A DNA stretch of 64,000 bases from SAR92 clade bacterium H455 (GCA_024802545.1 CP103416.1:372001-436000), one strand, 5' to 3'. Positions 7,292-17,426 are shown, counted from the first letter of the stretch. Program-made: numbers and translations. Notes: generated by a model not told the origin, from the letters alone.

Positions 7292-8350
7292 ATGAACCAG
7301 CGTAGCAATCTTTTAGCCCTATTATTGGTAGCAGCATCAGTGACGGCAGCATCCTCTGCTATAGCCCGCGACAGTATTGAAGTGGTGGGCTCTTCAACTG
7401 TTTATCCTTTTTCTACCGTAGTCGCTGAGCGCTACGGCCGAGCCAGCGGCAAGCCGACACCCAAGATTGAATCCACCGGTTCTGGCGGTGGTATGAAACT
7501 GTTTTGTTCCGGTGTTGGTACCAACTACCCTGATATAACAAACTCTTCGCGCCGTATAAAAGCTTCTGAGTTTAAAAAATGTCAGGCCAATGGTGTAAAT
7601 GACGTGATCGAAGTTCACATAGGCTATGACGGCATTGTTATTGCCAACTCAGTAAAAGTTGCGCCTATGGAGCTGACCCGCAAGGATATCTTCTTAGCGC
7701 TGGCGGCCAAGGTGCCGGGCGCTGTTGCTGGAGAGTTGGTCGAGAATCCCTACAAAACCTGGAGCGATGTTAATCCGGCACTGCCGAACACCGCTATCGA
7801 AGTAATGGGCCCACCGCCAACTTCTGGTACTCGCGATGCCTTTGCCGAGCTGGGTCTGGAAGGCGGCTGTAAGAAAATCGATTGGATTGCAGCGCTGAAG
7901 AAAACTGATAAACGCGCCTATAAAGAAATTTGTCATACGATTCGCGAAGACGGTGCCTATATTGAAGCCGGCGAAAATGACAATCTGATCGTGCAAAAGC
8001 TTGAAGCTAACCCAGCTGCATTAGGTGTGTTCGGATTTAGCTTCCTCGACCAAAACGCTGACAAGGTGCAGGGATCCTCGATCGAGTCTGTAGAGCCAAC
8101 CTTTGAGTCTATTGCCGATAAGTCTTATCCGATTTCCCGTCCACTGTACTTCTACGTTAAGAAGGCCCACGTCGGTGTTGTACCTGGTATACAAGGTTAT
8201 CTGAATGAGTTCACCAGCGAAAAAGCGTGGGGTGAAGAAGGGTATCTTGCGGAGAAAGGCATGATTCCACTGCCTATCAAAGAGCGTAGAGCCATGGCTG
8301 AAAATACTCGCAGTTTGGTGCCTATGACAGGCAAAGAAGGATTGAAATAA
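7292..8350 (+). CDS. pstS: Phosphate ABC transporter, periplasmic binding protein PstS
   Basis: A 352-residue phosphate-binding protein. The signal peptide is MNQRSNLLALLLVAASVTAASSAIA, then SIEVVGSSTVYPFSTVVAERY, the N-terminal phosphate-binding loop, and STGSGGGMKLFCSG. It delivers phosphate to the PstCA channel. ATG 7292 has GGAGAGAAA just upstream; the GTG at 7280 would overlap that site. It is longer than enterobacterial PstS and belongs to the clade common in marine proteobacteria, which has several cysteines. It is the first gene of the pst cluster and sits behind a Pho box. Confidence 0.95.
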   Translation: MNQRSNLLALLLVAASVTAASSAIARDSIEVVGSSTVYPFSTVVAERYGRASGKPTPKIESTGSGGGMKLFCSGVGTNYPDITNSSRRIKASEFKKCQANGVNDVIEVHIGYDGIVIANSVKVAPMELTRKDIFLALAAKVPGAVAGELVENPYKTWSDVNPALPNTAIEVMGPPPTSGTRDAFAELGLEGGCKKIDWIAALKKTDKRAYKEICHTIREDGAYIEAGENDNLIVQKLEANPAALGVFGFSFLDQNADKVQGSSIESVEPTFESIADKSYPISRPLYFYVKKAHVGVVPGIQGYLNEFTSEKAWGEEGYLAEKGMIPLPIKERRAMAENTRSLVPMTGKEGLK

Positions 8351-8373
8351 GCCCCATAAGTTGTCACAGTACG

Positions 8374-8403
8374 GCCCGGTCGATTTGACCGGGCTGTTTT
8401 TTT
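8374..8403 (+). terminator. Hairpin terminator between pstS and pstC
   Basis: GCCCGGTC-GATTT-GACCGGGC followed by TGTTTTTTT. It lies between pstS and pstC, so it probably lets pstS mRNA accumulate above the channel and ATPase genes by partial termination or 3' protection. Confidence 0.8.
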
Positions 8404-8427
8404 ATCTGACGAGATTGTGCCAGTAAT

Positions 8428-9816
8428 ATGCAAGCGACAAATATTCTTATACTGATACTCGGTTTGGGCTTTTTCGCCTTTTACCTGGGTCGCGGCCGTT
8501 CACTGGCCCTAGCCAAACCTCTGGGCGGAATCCGCCATATTCACTCCTTGCCGTCTTACTACGGTGCTCATGTCGCCCTCTGGTGTGCACTGCCGTCGCT
8601 GCTGTTGTTGGGCCTGTGGATGATCTTTGATGATCCGCTGATTAATAGTATTGTGCTCAAGTCCCTAGCGACCGGTGGCATGGCAATAGATGCCTCCAGC
8701 GAAAGTTTACTGTTAAATAAAATTACTAATCTTGCTGACGGCGTATTGCCGCGCAAAGGTGAAGAGCCGGCACTGGTTGTGGCTGCGGATCTTATGCTGA
8801 GACTGCAGGAGATTTCGCGCTGGTCCCTGACCGCGCTGATGATGACCCTGACACTGATGGGTTTTGGTTGGAGCTGGTCGCGGATATCCTCTACATTTCG
8901 CGCCCGTCCCCAGGTTGAAAAGGTGATGGAGAAGCTGCTTCTCAGCTGTGCCTGCGTAGCGATTTTCACTACCCTAGGAATTGTTCTTTCAGTCCTTTTC
9001 GAATCCATACAGTTTTTTAGATCAGTGCCCATAGATGATTTTGTCTTCGGCCTTGATTGGAGTCCGCAAACCGCAATTCGCGAAGACCAAGTAGGCTCCT
9101 CAGGCAGCTTTGGTGCCGTACCACTCTTTGTCGGTACCCTATTGATCTCGGCCGTGGCCATGTGTATCGCCGTACCAGTTGGTCTGATGTCGGCAATCTA
9201 TCTTGCGGAATACGCTAGCAAATCCGTGCGCAGTTTTGCCAAGCCGGCACTGGAAGTATTGGCCGGTATCCCAACCGTGGTTTACGGCTTTTTTGCCGCC
9301 CTCACCGTGGCGCCGTTCTTGCGCGATTTGGGTGCTAGTTTTGGCCTTAGCGTCTCTTCCGAAAGTGCCTTAGCCGCAGGCGGTGTGATGGGAGTGATGA
9401 TTATTCCCTTTATCTCATCCCTGGCTGACGATGTGATCACCGCTGTGCCTCAGTCCATGCGTGATGGCTCACTGGCCATGGGTGCAACCAAATCTGAAAC
9501 CGTGCGCAACGTGATTATTCCCGCCGCACTGCCAGGTATTGTCGGCGGTATTATGCTCGCCGTATCCCGCGCTATCGGTGAAACCATGATCGTGGTCATG
9601 GCTGCCGGTATGGCTGCCAAGCTGACCGCCAACCCGCTTGAATCAGTGACCACGGTTACGGTGCAGATCGTGACGTTGCTAACCGGCGATCAGGAATTTG
9701 ATAGTCCGAAAACATTGGCCGCTTTTGCCCTGGGCTTGATGCTGTTTGTGGTCACCTTGATGCTGAATATTTTTGCCCTACAGATTGTTAAGAAATACCG
9801 AGAGCAATATGACTAA
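8428..9816 (+). CDS. pstC: Phosphate ABC transporter permease PstC
   Basis: A 462-residue inner-membrane permease. A roughly 200-residue N-terminal region with three hydrophobic spans precedes the canonical binding-protein-dependent permease domain (about 220-455), which contains the EAA loop SMRDGSLAMGATKSETVRNVIIPAALPGIVGG. The N-terminal extension is typical of the long PstC proteins of marine and related gammaproteobacteria. It pairs with PstA to form the phosphate channel. The Shine-Dalgarno region is weak. Its last bases overlap the pstA start. Confidence 0.94.
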   Translation: MQATNILILILGLGFFAFYLGRGRSLALAKPLGGIRHIHSLPSYYGAHVALWCALPSLLLLGLWMIFDDPLINSIVLKSLATGGMAIDASSESLLLNKITNLADGVLPRKGEEPALVVAADLMLRLQEISRWSLTALMMTLTLMGFGWSWSRISSTFRARPQVEKVMEKLLLSCACVAIFTTLGIVLSVLFESIQFFRSVPIDDFVFGLDWSPQTAIREDQVGSSGSFGAVPLFVGTLLISAVAMCIAVPVGLMSAIYLAEYASKSVRSFAKPALEVLAGIPTVVYGFFAALTVAPFLRDLGASFGLSVSSESALAAGGVMGVMIIPFISSLADDVITAVPQSMRDGSLAMGATKSETVRNVIIPAALPGIVGGIMLAVSRAIGETMIVVMAAGMAAKLTANPLESVTTVTVQIVTLLTGDQEFDSPKTLAAFALGLMLFVVTLMLNIFALQIVKKYREQYD

Positions 9817-11089
9817 GCCAGTAAATAATTTGCAAAAAATCAGAAAGTCCCTCGGCCGACGCAACCGTTCGGAACGGCTCTTCCGTTGGTATGGCCGTCT
9901 CGCCATCTTTATTGGTCTGGCCGCAGTCACTGTATTATTCACCGACATTGTCAGCAAAGGTCACGGCGCTTTCCGCATTGCTTATCTGCAACTGGACGTT
10001 GAATACAACCAGGATCTGATTGGTGTGGATAACCTTACTGACCCAGAGCAGCTTATTTTGGGTAACTGGCAGGCTGTTCCCAAACAGGCGTTGCGTCAGC
10101 AGTTTCCGGATGTGTCTGGGCGCGGTGATAAACGCAAACTCTATGGTCTAGTGAGTAACGGTGCCGGCTTTGATCTCAAGGATCGGTTGCTTGCCAATCC
10201 GTTGTTATTAGGTACCCAGGAAAAGGTCTGGATACTGGCCGACGACGACATAGACACCTATTACAAGTCTTGGCTCGATGGTGAACCTTACGCTGCACGG
10301 CTATCTGACAAGCAGGTGAAGTGGATCGATGAGCTCCATGATCAGGGTAAGATTCGACTGCAATTTAACAGCAACCTATTTACCCGCGGTGACTCGCGAG
10401 AGCCCGAACAGGCAGGTATTCGCGGTGCTGTAATGGGTTCTCTGTTCACTTTGCTGTTGACTCTGATGCTGTCTTTCCCCATTGGCGTAGCTGCGGCAAT
10501 CTACCTTGAAGAGTTCGCCCCGAAAAATGGCTGGACGGATTTTATTGAGGTGAATATTAATAACCTCGCCGCGGTGCCATCGATTATCTTTGGTCTGCTG
10601 GGTTTGGCGATCTTTATTAACTTTTTCCATGTCCCGCGATCTGTACCTATAGTGGGTGGCCTGGTACTGACATTGATGACACTGCCGACCATTATTATCA
10701 CCAGTCGTGCGGCAATTAAGTCGGTGCCGCCGTCGATTCGGGAAGCGGCGCTGGGCATGGGTGCCTCGAAATATCAGATGGTCCTGCACCATGTGCTGCC
10801 GCTGGCCTTACCCGGCATGCTTACCGGCGCGATTATAGGTATGGCTCAGGCTCTAGGTGAGTCGGCGCCGTTGCTAATGATTGGTATGGTCGCCTTTATT
10901 GTTGATATCCCAGGTGGCTTCAGTGATCCGGCAACAGTTCTGCCAGTGCAGATTTTTCTCTGGGCCGACAGTCCAGAGCGCGCCTTTATCGAAAAAACCT
11001 CCGCCGCCATTATGGTGCTGCTGAGCTTTTTAATTGTTATGAATACATCCGCCGTGTGGTTGCGCAAGCGCCTCGAACGTCGCTGGTAG
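9809..11089 (+). CDS. pstA: Phosphate ABC transporter permease PstA
   Basis: A 426-residue partner of PstC. One N-terminal membrane span (about residues 30-50) and a periplasmic domain of about 150 residues precede the permease domain (about 205-420) with EAA loop SIREAALGMGASKYQMVLHHVLPLALPGM. The start is ATG 9809, inside the last codons of pstC (ATGACTAA overlap), so the two permeases are translationally coupled; an upstream in-frame start at 9773 would be deep inside pstC. pstB follows after 12 bases. Confidence 0.94.
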   Translation: MTKPVNNLQKIRKSLGRRNRSERLFRWYGRLAIFIGLAAVTVLFTDIVSKGHGAFRIAYLQLDVEYNQDLIGVDNLTDPEQLILGNWQAVPKQALRQQFPDVSGRGDKRKLYGLVSNGAGFDLKDRLLANPLLLGTQEKVWILADDDIDTYYKSWLDGEPYAARLSDKQVKWIDELHDQGKIRLQFNSNLFTRGDSREPEQAGIRGAVMGSLFTLLLTLMLSFPIGVAAAIYLEEFAPKNGWTDFIEVNINNLAAVPSIIFGLLGLAIFINFFHVPRSVPIVGGLVLTLMTLPTIIITSRAAIKSVPPSIREAALGMGASKYQMVLHHVLPLALPGMLTGAIIGMAQALGESAPLLMIGMVAFIVDIPGGFSDPATVLPVQIFLWADSPERAFIEKTSAAIMVLLSFLIVMNTSAVWLRKRLERRW

Positions 11090-11101
11090 AAAGGAAAAGC
11101 T

Positions 11102-11956
11102 ATGAATGCAATTAACCCTGTGATGGGCGCCAAGGCTGAAGTAAAACAAAATCTCGAAGTGGCCGATAATCAGGTCACTGTGGGCAGCTGTTTTACTGAA
11201 GCGCCGAAGATGACCATGCGCAATGTCAACGTTTTCTACGATGACAAACAGGCGATTCACAACGTTAGTGTGGATATAGCCAAGAACGAAGTGATTGCTA
11301 TGATCGGCCCATCGGGCTGCGGCAAGTCGACCTTCCTGCGCTCGCTAAATCGTATGAACGACACGGTTGAAAGCTGCCGCGTCGAAGGAGAGATTTGCAT
11401 GGACGGTGAAAACCTCTATGCCCCTAAGCTGGATGTGGTTGAGTTGCGCGCCCGAGTTGGAATGGTTTTTCAAAAGCCCAATCCCTTCCCCAAGTCGATC
11501 TATGACAATGTCGCCTACGGCCCAAAGATTCACGGCTTGGCCGATACTAGAGTGGACCTCGACGAGATCGTGGAAAACAGTCTGCGCAAGGCAAGCCTCT
11601 GGGAAGAAGTGAAAGAGCGTCTACATCAGTCGGGCACCGGTTTATCCGGCGGTCAGCAGCAGCGACTCTGTATTGCTAGAGCCATTGCCGTGAGCCCCGA
11701 AGTAATTCTGATGGATGAGCCCTGCTCAGCATTGGATCCCATTGCCACGGCAAAAATTGAAGAGCTGATCGAAGAGCTGAGCCAGAACTTTACCATTGCT
11801 ATAGTGACTCACTCGATGCAGCAGGCTGCTCGTGTTTCCCATCGCACCGCCTATTTTCACCTTGGCCGGCTGATCGAAGTGAATCCCACTGAGCAGGTAT
11901 TTACCATGCCCGAGCACGAGCTCACCGAAGCCTATATCACCGGTCGCTTTGGCTGA
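11102..11956 (+). CDS. pstB: Phosphate ABC transporter ATPase PstB
   Basis: A 284-residue cytoplasmic ATPase powering PstSCA. Walker A is GPSGCGKST, the Q-loop lies in [23 protein letters not shown], the ABC signature is LSGGQQQR, Walker B is VILMDEP and the H-loop is in IVTHSMQQA. The first 35 residues are an unrelated extension before the canonical [14 protein letters not shown] start. ATG 11102 follows AGAAAGGAAAAG. It also takes part in PhoR signalling with PhoU in studied species. Confidence 0.96.
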   Translation: MNAINPVMGAKAEVKQNLEVADNQVTVGSCFTEAPKMTMRNVNVFYDDKQAIHNVSVDIAKNEVIAMIGPSGCGKSTFLRSLNRMNDTVESCRVEGEICMDGENLYAPKLDVVELRARVGMVFQKPNPFPKSIYDNVAYGPKIHGLADTRVDLDEIVENSLRKASLWEEVKERLHQSGTGLSGGQQQRLCIARAIAVSPEVILMDEPCSALDPIATAKIEELIEELSQNFTIAIVTHSMQQAARVSHRTAYFHLGRLIEVNPTEQVFTMPEHELTEAYITGRFG

Positions 11957-12055
11957 GTTAAAGGCGTAAACATGTTAACTGGCCTAGATCTACACGATCG
12001 GCCCTTTAGTTAGATCAAATAGCTGAGCAGTCAAAGGAGCTAAGCGGAGAGTACT

Positions 12056-12739
12056 ATGGACAAGATGACGTTCGAAAATCATTACATGAAGCAGTTCGAT
12101 GAAGAACTTGAAGAGATTCGTACACGCCTGATGGAAATGGGCGGCAAGGTTGAGCAGCAGCTGCAAAATGCGATTCGCGCCATTGGCGAAGCCGACAGCA
12201 AGCTCGCCGAAGAGGTGATCAAAGAAGAGCAGCTAGTCGATAATATGGAAGTCGATATAGACGAAGCCTGCATTTTAATTATCGCCCGTCGTCAGCCCGC
12301 GGCCAGTGACTTGCGTCTAGTGATGATGGTGACCAAAGCGGTCAATGATCTCGAGCGTATCGGTGACGAAGCAAAAAAGATTGCCAACCACGCGCTTATT
12401 CTTGCGGATGAGAATGGTTCATCAACGGGTTACACCGAAGTCCGTCATCTGGGCCAATCGGTTATGAGCATGCTTAGCAACGCTCTCGACGCCTTCGCTC
12501 GCTTTGATGTGGATGCGGCCATGCTCACCATTGAAGAAGATAAGCAGATCGATCAAGAGTACAAGACTGCTCTGCGCGAACTGGCGACTTATATGATGGA
12601 AGATCCACGCAGTATTAGTCGAGTGATGAATATTCTCTGGGTGGTTCGCTCTCTCGAGCGGATTGGCGATCACGCCAAAAATCTCTGCGAGCAAATTGTC
12701 TTTGTTGTAAAAGGCAAAGATATCCGTCACCAGAAGTAG
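12056..12739 (+). CDS. phoU: Phosphate signalling protein PhoU
   Basis: A 227-residue all-helical protein of two PhoU repeats, each with a metal-binding E/D motif (VNDLERIGDEAKKIANHA near residue 100 and VRSLERIGDHAKNLCEQI near 205). It links the Pst transporter to PhoR and keeps the regulon off in high phosphate. It is the last gene of the cluster, 99 bases after pstB, with its own GGAGAG ribosome-binding sequence, and is followed by a strong terminator. Confidence 0.96.
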   Translation: MDKMTFENHYMKQFDEELEEIRTRLMEMGGKVEQQLQNAIRAIGEADSKLAEEVIKEEQLVDNMEVDIDEACILIIARRQPAASDLRLVMMVTKAVNDLERIGDEAKKIANHALILADENGSSTGYTEVRHLGQSVMSMLSNALDAFARFDVDAAMLTIEEDKQIDQEYKTALRELATYMMEDPRSISRVMNILWVVRSLERIGDHAKNLCEQIVFVVKGKDIRHQK

Positions 12740-12771
12740 GGCGCTCTACATCTCTTTTCAAATAATCATAT

Positions 12772-12806
12772 AGCGGAAGTATCCACTTCCGCTTGATTGT
12801 TTTTTT
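12772..12806 (+). terminator. Terminator of the pst-phoU cluster
   Basis: AGCGGAAGT-ATCC-ACTTCCGCT perfect 9-bp stem, then TGATTGTTTTTTT, 32 bases after phoU. Confidence 0.88.
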
Positions 12807-12891
12807 ACTAATTTTTTAGTCACTTTTCTAAGATTTTTAGGCTCTTCATCCAGATTCTTGATCCAGATTCTTTATCTAGGAAAATAATCCA

Positions 12892-12935
12892 TTGTCATTG
12901 AAGTGTCATTTAATTTTCATTTAACCGTCATCAAG
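12892..12935 (+). promoter_or_regulatory. Four-half-site Pho box array before the lipoprotein/receptor genes
   Basis: Four consecutive 11-mers, TTGTCATTGAA, GTGTCATTTAA, TTTTCATTTAA and CCGTCATCAAG, keep the TCAT core in exact 11-bp phase, 58-101 bases before the ATG at 12993. This is the PhoB half-site spacing, so the pair of genes downstream is predicted to be phosphate-starvation induced. Confidence 0.82.
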
Positions 12936-12992
12936 CACTGTTAAATTCTCTCCCGATCTAAATCTTAATACAAAATTTATCGGGAGTTTCCA

Positions 12993-14636
12993 ATGTCTAT
13001 AAACAAACTAATTCTTTCCAGTGCGGTTGCATTCGCTCTCACTGGTTGTGGCGGTGGTGATATTAATATCGCCCCGGCTAACTCTACATCCATTGGCGAC
13101 ACAGTCACCAATGTTACCAACGAAGGCAACACCAACACAGATGTTAGCTGTGCGTCATACACTCTGGCCGGCACCGTCTCTCAGGGATCATTCGACGGCA
13201 CCAACTGCATCTACTCAAAGGGTTTTGTGGATATTGATAATCCACTGACTTTTGACTTAGCCGTACCTAACATTGGCACAGGCGTACACGTATTTGAAGG
13301 TAGTCTGGTTGTAGGGCAAAACTACTCATCAGATGCTGATCTTGCAACTGCTGGACTGTCTGAAGGTGGCGATGGCCCAGTCTTAACTATTGCCGCTGGC
13401 ACAACCTTAGCCTTCCGCAGTGCTGACGACTTTATGGTGGTCAATCGCGGCTCACAGATGCGCGCTAACGGAACTGCCACAGCCCCAATTACCCTTACCT
13501 CGCAGACTGATGCAGTGTTCGGTACTGTAGGCGCGGAAGATGTTGGCGAGTGGGGCGGTCTGGTCATCAACGGCTTCGGTGTGACCAATAAATGTGCTTA
13601 CACTGGTACTTATCCAGCTGTTGCCACAAGCGACTGTCATGTTGCATCTGAAGGTAAAGCAGACGTCGGCGAGAGCCACTATGGCGGCGACAACAATGCC
13701 GATAACTCTGGTGTCTTAAAGTATCTGATCGTCAAGCACACCGGTGCGGAAGTGGCGCCAGGCAACGAGCTCAACGGCATTGCGTTTAATGCGGTCGGCA
13801 ACGGCACGCTGATTGAAAACCTTGAGGTCTACAGTGTCTACGATGACGGCATTGAGTTCTTTGGTGGTGCGGTTGATATTACTAACTACGTTGCTATGTA
13901 TGTGCGTGATGATGCAATAGATATAGACGAAGGCTATCGTGGAACCATCACCAATGCCTTGGTTATTCAGTCAGCGACCGATGGCAACCGCTGTGTTGAA
14001 TCTGATGGCATCGGTAGCTACTCAAGCAAAGATCAAGCAACTATCGATGACTTTATCGCTCGTGGTTTGAACTCTCAGGCAACCATCAAAAATCTCACCT
14101 GCATTATCTCTGCTAACCAAACAGGTACCCACGAAGAAGGCCAGGGCCTGCGTATTCGTGAAGCCCATTTCCCAACCATTCAAAACGCGATTGTGACTGC
14201 CTCCTACGGCGCTGACGAATTGCTCGGCGATACAGACCACAACTGGTGCTTCCGTCTCGATAATGAAGGTCAGCAAGCAGCACAGGATGGAGATCTAGTC
14301 GTAGCCTCTTCAATTCTTGCCTGTCAGGATCTGACCAAAGGCAACAGCCTGCCTAATGGCACTTCGACGGCTGACTGGTTAACCGCCTCTGGCAACCTGC
14401 TCTACCAAACAGCTGAATCTGGCGACGATCCAACTGCCACTAGCAATGCTGATCTGGTTATTCTCAATGGCTTCTACTCAGTTCCTGTAGCCGACATGGT
14501 TGTGGGTACAGAGACCATTCCGACACCTGTTGATTCATCCATTATCGGCGCAGTTTCAGCTGACAACGATTGGACTGCTGGTTGGACTTATGGATTGCAT
14601 GAAGGAAACCGCGCTCAGCCACTCTGGTTTGAGTGA
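12993..14636 (+). CDS. Outer-membrane lipoprotein with predicted beta-helix fold, TonB-receptor partner
   Basis: A 547-residue lipoprotein with lipobox LTGC (Cys19) and a GGG spacer after it. The body has repeated short strands with GTTLAFRSADDFMVVNRGSQMRANGTATAPITLTS, VGEWGGLVING, ADNSGVLKYLIVKHTG and YDDGIEFFGG, the ladder-like pattern of right-handed parallel beta-helix proteins. No catalytic signature is recognised. It lies just upstream of a TonB-dependent receptor with only a hairpin between and shares its Pho-box promoter, so it is probably a surface-exposed binding partner or substrate-processing protein for a phosphorus-containing ligand (inferred). GGGAG precedes ATG 12993. Confidence 0.72.
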   Translation: MSINKLILSSAVAFALTGCGGGDINIAPANSTSIGDTVTNVTNEGNTNTDVSCASYTLAGTVSQGSFDGTNCIYSKGFVDIDNPLTFDLAVPNIGTGVHVFEGSLVVGQNYSSDADLATAGLSEGGDGPVLTIAAGTTLAFRSADDFMVVNRGSQMRANGTATAPITLTSQTDAVFGTVGAEDVGEWGGLVINGFGVTNKCAYTGTYPAVATSDCHVASEGKADVGESHYGGDNNADNSGVLKYLIVKHTGAEVAPGNELNGIAFNAVGNGTLIENLEVYSVYDDGIEFFGGAVDITNYVAMYVRDDAIDIDEGYRGTITNALVIQSATDGNRCVESDGIGSYSSKDQATIDDFIARGLNSQATIKNLTCIISANQTGTHEEGQGLRIREAHFPTIQNAIVTASYGADELLGDTDHNWCFRLDNEGQQAAQDGDLVVASSILACQDLTKGNSLPNGTSTADWLTASGNLLYQTAESGDDPTATSNADLVILNGFYSVPVADMVVGTETIPTPVDSSIIGAVSADNDWTAGWTYGLHEGNRAQPLWFE

Positions 14637-14668
14637 ACGCCATAGTATTAACTGAGTTTCTTCTAAAT

Positions 14669-14697
14669 AAAAGGGTGCCGCGATGCGGTGCCCTTTT
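14669..14697 (+). terminator. Hairpin between lipoprotein and receptor genes
   Basis: AAAAGGGTGCCGC-GAT-GCGGTGCCCTTTT pairs over 13 positions with two G-U pairs and ends in TTTT. It may attenuate or protect the upstream mRNA rather than fully stop transcription. Confidence 0.7.
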
Positions 14698-14738
14698 CAA
14701 CTTAAACGCATTCAATCTCACATGCCATAGGTCCAGAC

Positions 14739-17426
14739 ATGACATATAAAATTAAACTACTCAGCGCACAGATCATATCCGCCAGCCTCTTGGGTATGAG
14801 CGGATCTGTATTTGCGCAGATGAAAAGTATTGCCGATGAGCCAGTGCTCGAAGAGGTGATCACCTTTGCCAAACTGAAAAGCGCCGCCGATGATGTCATC
14901 GTCGAACGCCTTGAAAGCGCTGTGGTCGCCGACATTATTGATGCCGAAACCATTGGCCGTATTGGTGACTCCACTGTGGCATCGGCCCTGCGACGAGTAC
15001 CTGGTGTCACCCTGGTGGATGACAAATACGTGTTTATTCGTGGACTCGGTGAACGCTACTCCAACTCATTGTTAAATGGCGCGGTGATTCCATCGCCCGA
15101 CTTGACTCGAAATGTGATTCCTCTGGATATTTTTCCAACCTCAATTTTGAAATCCATCGCAGTGAAAAAAAGTTACTCCGCAGAAATGCCAGCCGCTTTT
15201 AGTGGCGGCTTAATTGATATTCGCACGCGCAGTATCCCAGACCAGTTTATGTTCACCGTAGAAGTGGGCTCCAAACAAAATATCGATACCCAGGGCGATG
15301 TGCTCTCTTACAGTGGCGGTAGCGATGACAGCTTGGGAACAGACGATGGCACGCGCAGTCTCTCGAGCGAGCTTATGTCCGCGGTCAATATGTATGGCGG
15401 CTCACTGGGCGCGATTAATATACTCAACCGTATCAATCTCGGTGACGGCACCAAAACCCTAGCCGATGCTGAAGCGATCAATCGAAACCTAGCACTGCAC
15501 CTAAATCGCAATGTCGATATCAGCGAGCAGGCTGACGACATAAATGGCAGCATCGAAAGCAACATTGGTAACAATTTTTATTTAGATAACGGTATGGAGC
15601 TGGGCTTTATGCTCGGTGGAGTCTACGGCAGTGAGTGGGCCAATAAAGATTCAATCGATCGCTCATTTGGTGATCCAGAAGATATTTTTGCCGCCAAAAA
15701 AGAGTCGACTTACAGCGTTAATATGACAGGTAATGCAAACTTCGGCTGGCGCTGGTATGACGACCACCGCATCGAGACCACCAGTATCTTTTTGCGTAAT
15801 ACCGATGATAAAGCCTCGATTACCGACAGCCACACTTCCAGCTTTCCTCTCAGCGATGGCCAGGGTTTTCGTCAGTACAAAACGCGCTTTGAAGAGCGCA
15901 ATCTGAGCGTTAATCAAATCCGCGGTTTTCATCGCTTTGGCGGTATTACTCGAGATCTGATCGGCTTCGATAATTTTGAGTGGATGGATGAATTGACCTT
16001 CGATTGGTTCTATTCTGACGCAACATCGCGCACAGATATTCCAAATCAAACCAATATTTTGTTCAAAACCGCCGTTGATTCAACTAGTGCAAAGGTGAGT
16101 GCACAGAACCTCCAGGCCTCAGCCTCGGCAGCTGACTTTCGTTTTACCGATCTCAATGATGATGTCGAGAGCTACGGCTATGACGTCAAGTTGCCACTGA
16201 TGATGTCATTTGGCGATGTAACTTTAACTGGCGGCTATCGCTATTCACAGAAAACCCGCAGCTACGAGCAGTTACAGTTTGGCTTGGGCACAGATGACAC
16301 CGCTGTTGCCCAGAGCGCAATCGGTACCGTCTCGGAGATTTTCAGTGATGCCAATATTATTGATGCAGGCAACGGTTTTAATGTTGCAGTGATCGGCAGC
16401 AATGGTGAAAGCTACCTGGCAGCCCTGACTAATACCTCTGCCTACGGCACCATTGACCTGCTCTACGATGAGACCTGGAGATTGATACTTGGAGCCCGTT
16501 GGGAAGACTACAATCAAGTGGGTATTCCCTGGAATCCTCTGAAATTTGAAGGTTGTCAGATAAGCTGTAACGAAACCTCGCTATTGAATTCCGTGTTTAA
16601 AGAAGATGATTTTTATCCCTCTGTCTCTGTAACTTACATCAAACCCGATTTCTGGGCTGAAGATTTCCAGTTGCGCTTTGGCTACAGTGAAACTCTGGTG
16701 CGTCCAGATCTGCGTGAGATTACCCCCTCAAGTTATCTCGACCCGATCACCGGCGCGCGCGTCAGTGGTAATGCCAATGTGACTCCAGCCACAGTCACCA
16801 ACTATGATCTGCGCGCTGAATGGTTCTTCTCCAATGGGGACAACTTTACCGCGTCGCTGTTCTATAAAGATATTCAAGATCCGATTGAATTCTTTGAGGC
16901 AGCAGCCTTTGAAGAGGCGTTAGCGACAGAAATTGTCAATGCTGAAAGTTCTATCGTTTATGGTTTAGAGCTTGAGGGCTTAAAGGGTTTGGGCTTTATG
17001 GGTGGTCGTTTTGAATCCTTCTTTGTCGCCGGCAATATGACCCTGCTCGACTCCGAGCTCACCGCCGGGGAATTTGCCGATGCGCCGACTAAGTCGACTC
17101 GACCCATGGCTGGAGCGTCTGATTATGCGGTTAACATGCAATTGGGTTATGACTCAGAAGATGGCAAGCACAGTGCCATGTTGATCTATAACGTCTTTGG
17201 TGAGCGACTGTATTTTGCCGGACGCAATGGTTCACCTGATGCCTATGAACAGCCGTTTAACTCTTTGGATGCGACCTATTTTTTCTATCCTACTGAACAG
17301 TTTACGGTGAAGTTTAAGCTTAAAAACCTGCTCGATGAAAAAATTGAGATTACCCAAAATGCGGTGGTCACTCATGAAGAGCAGCCGGGCACGATGGTGG
17401 CACTTGATGTGAAGTGGAGTTTTTAA
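14739..17426 (+). CDS. TonB-dependent outer-membrane receptor
   Basis: An 895-residue receptor. The signal peptide ends near SVFAQ (about residue 27). A TonB-box-like segment EEVITFA (about 38-44) leads into a plug domain (about 60-170) with STVASALRRVPGVTLVDDKYVFIRGLGERYSNSLLNG and GGLIDIRTR, and the rest forms the beta-barrel ending in WSF. It moves a ligand across the outer membrane using TonB/ExbBD energy. The ligand is unknown. The plug resembles the family often paired with a beta-helix lipoprotein, which lies 100 bases upstream, and the Pho boxes at 12892 suggest a phosphorus-rich substrate. Confidence 0.9.
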   Translation: MTYKIKLLSAQIISASLLGMSGSVFAQMKSIADEPVLEEVITFAKLKSAADDVIVERLESAVVADIIDAETIGRIGDSTVASALRRVPGVTLVDDKYVFIRGLGERYSNSLLNGAVIPSPDLTRNVIPLDIFPTSILKSIAVKKSYSAEMPAAFSGGLIDIRTRSIPDQFMFTVEVGSKQNIDTQGDVLSYSGGSDDSLGTDDGTRSLSSELMSAVNMYGGSLGAINILNRINLGDGTKTLADAEAINRNLALHLNRNVDISEQADDINGSIESNIGNNFYLDNGMELGFMLGGVYGSEWANKDSIDRSFGDPEDIFAAKKESTYSVNMTGNANFGWRWYDDHRIETTSIFLRNTDDKASITDSHTSSFPLSDGQGFRQYKTRFEERNLSVNQIRGFHRFGGITRDLIGFDNFEWMDELTFDWFYSDATSRTDIPNQTNILFKTAVDSTSAKVSAQNLQASASAADFRFTDLNDDVESYGYDVKLPLMMSFGDVTLTGGYRYSQKTRSYEQLQFGLGTDDTAVAQSAIGTVSEIFSDANIIDAGNGFNVAVIGSNGESYLAALTNTSAYGTIDLLYDETWRLILGARWEDYNQVGIPWNPLKFEGCQISCNETSLLNSVFKEDDFYPSVSVTYIKPDFWAEDFQLRFGYSETLVRPDLREITPSSYLDPITGARVSGNANVTPATVTNYDLRAEWFFSNGDNFTASLFYKDIQDPIEFFEAAAFEEALATEIVNAESSIVYGLELEGLKGLGFMGGRFESFFVAGNMTLLDSELTAGEFADAPTKSTRPMAGASDYAVNMQLGYDSEDGKHSAMLIYNVFGERLYFAGRNGSPDAYEQPFNSLDATYFFYPTEQFTVKFKLKNLLDEKIEITQNAVVTHEEQPGTMVALDVKWSF

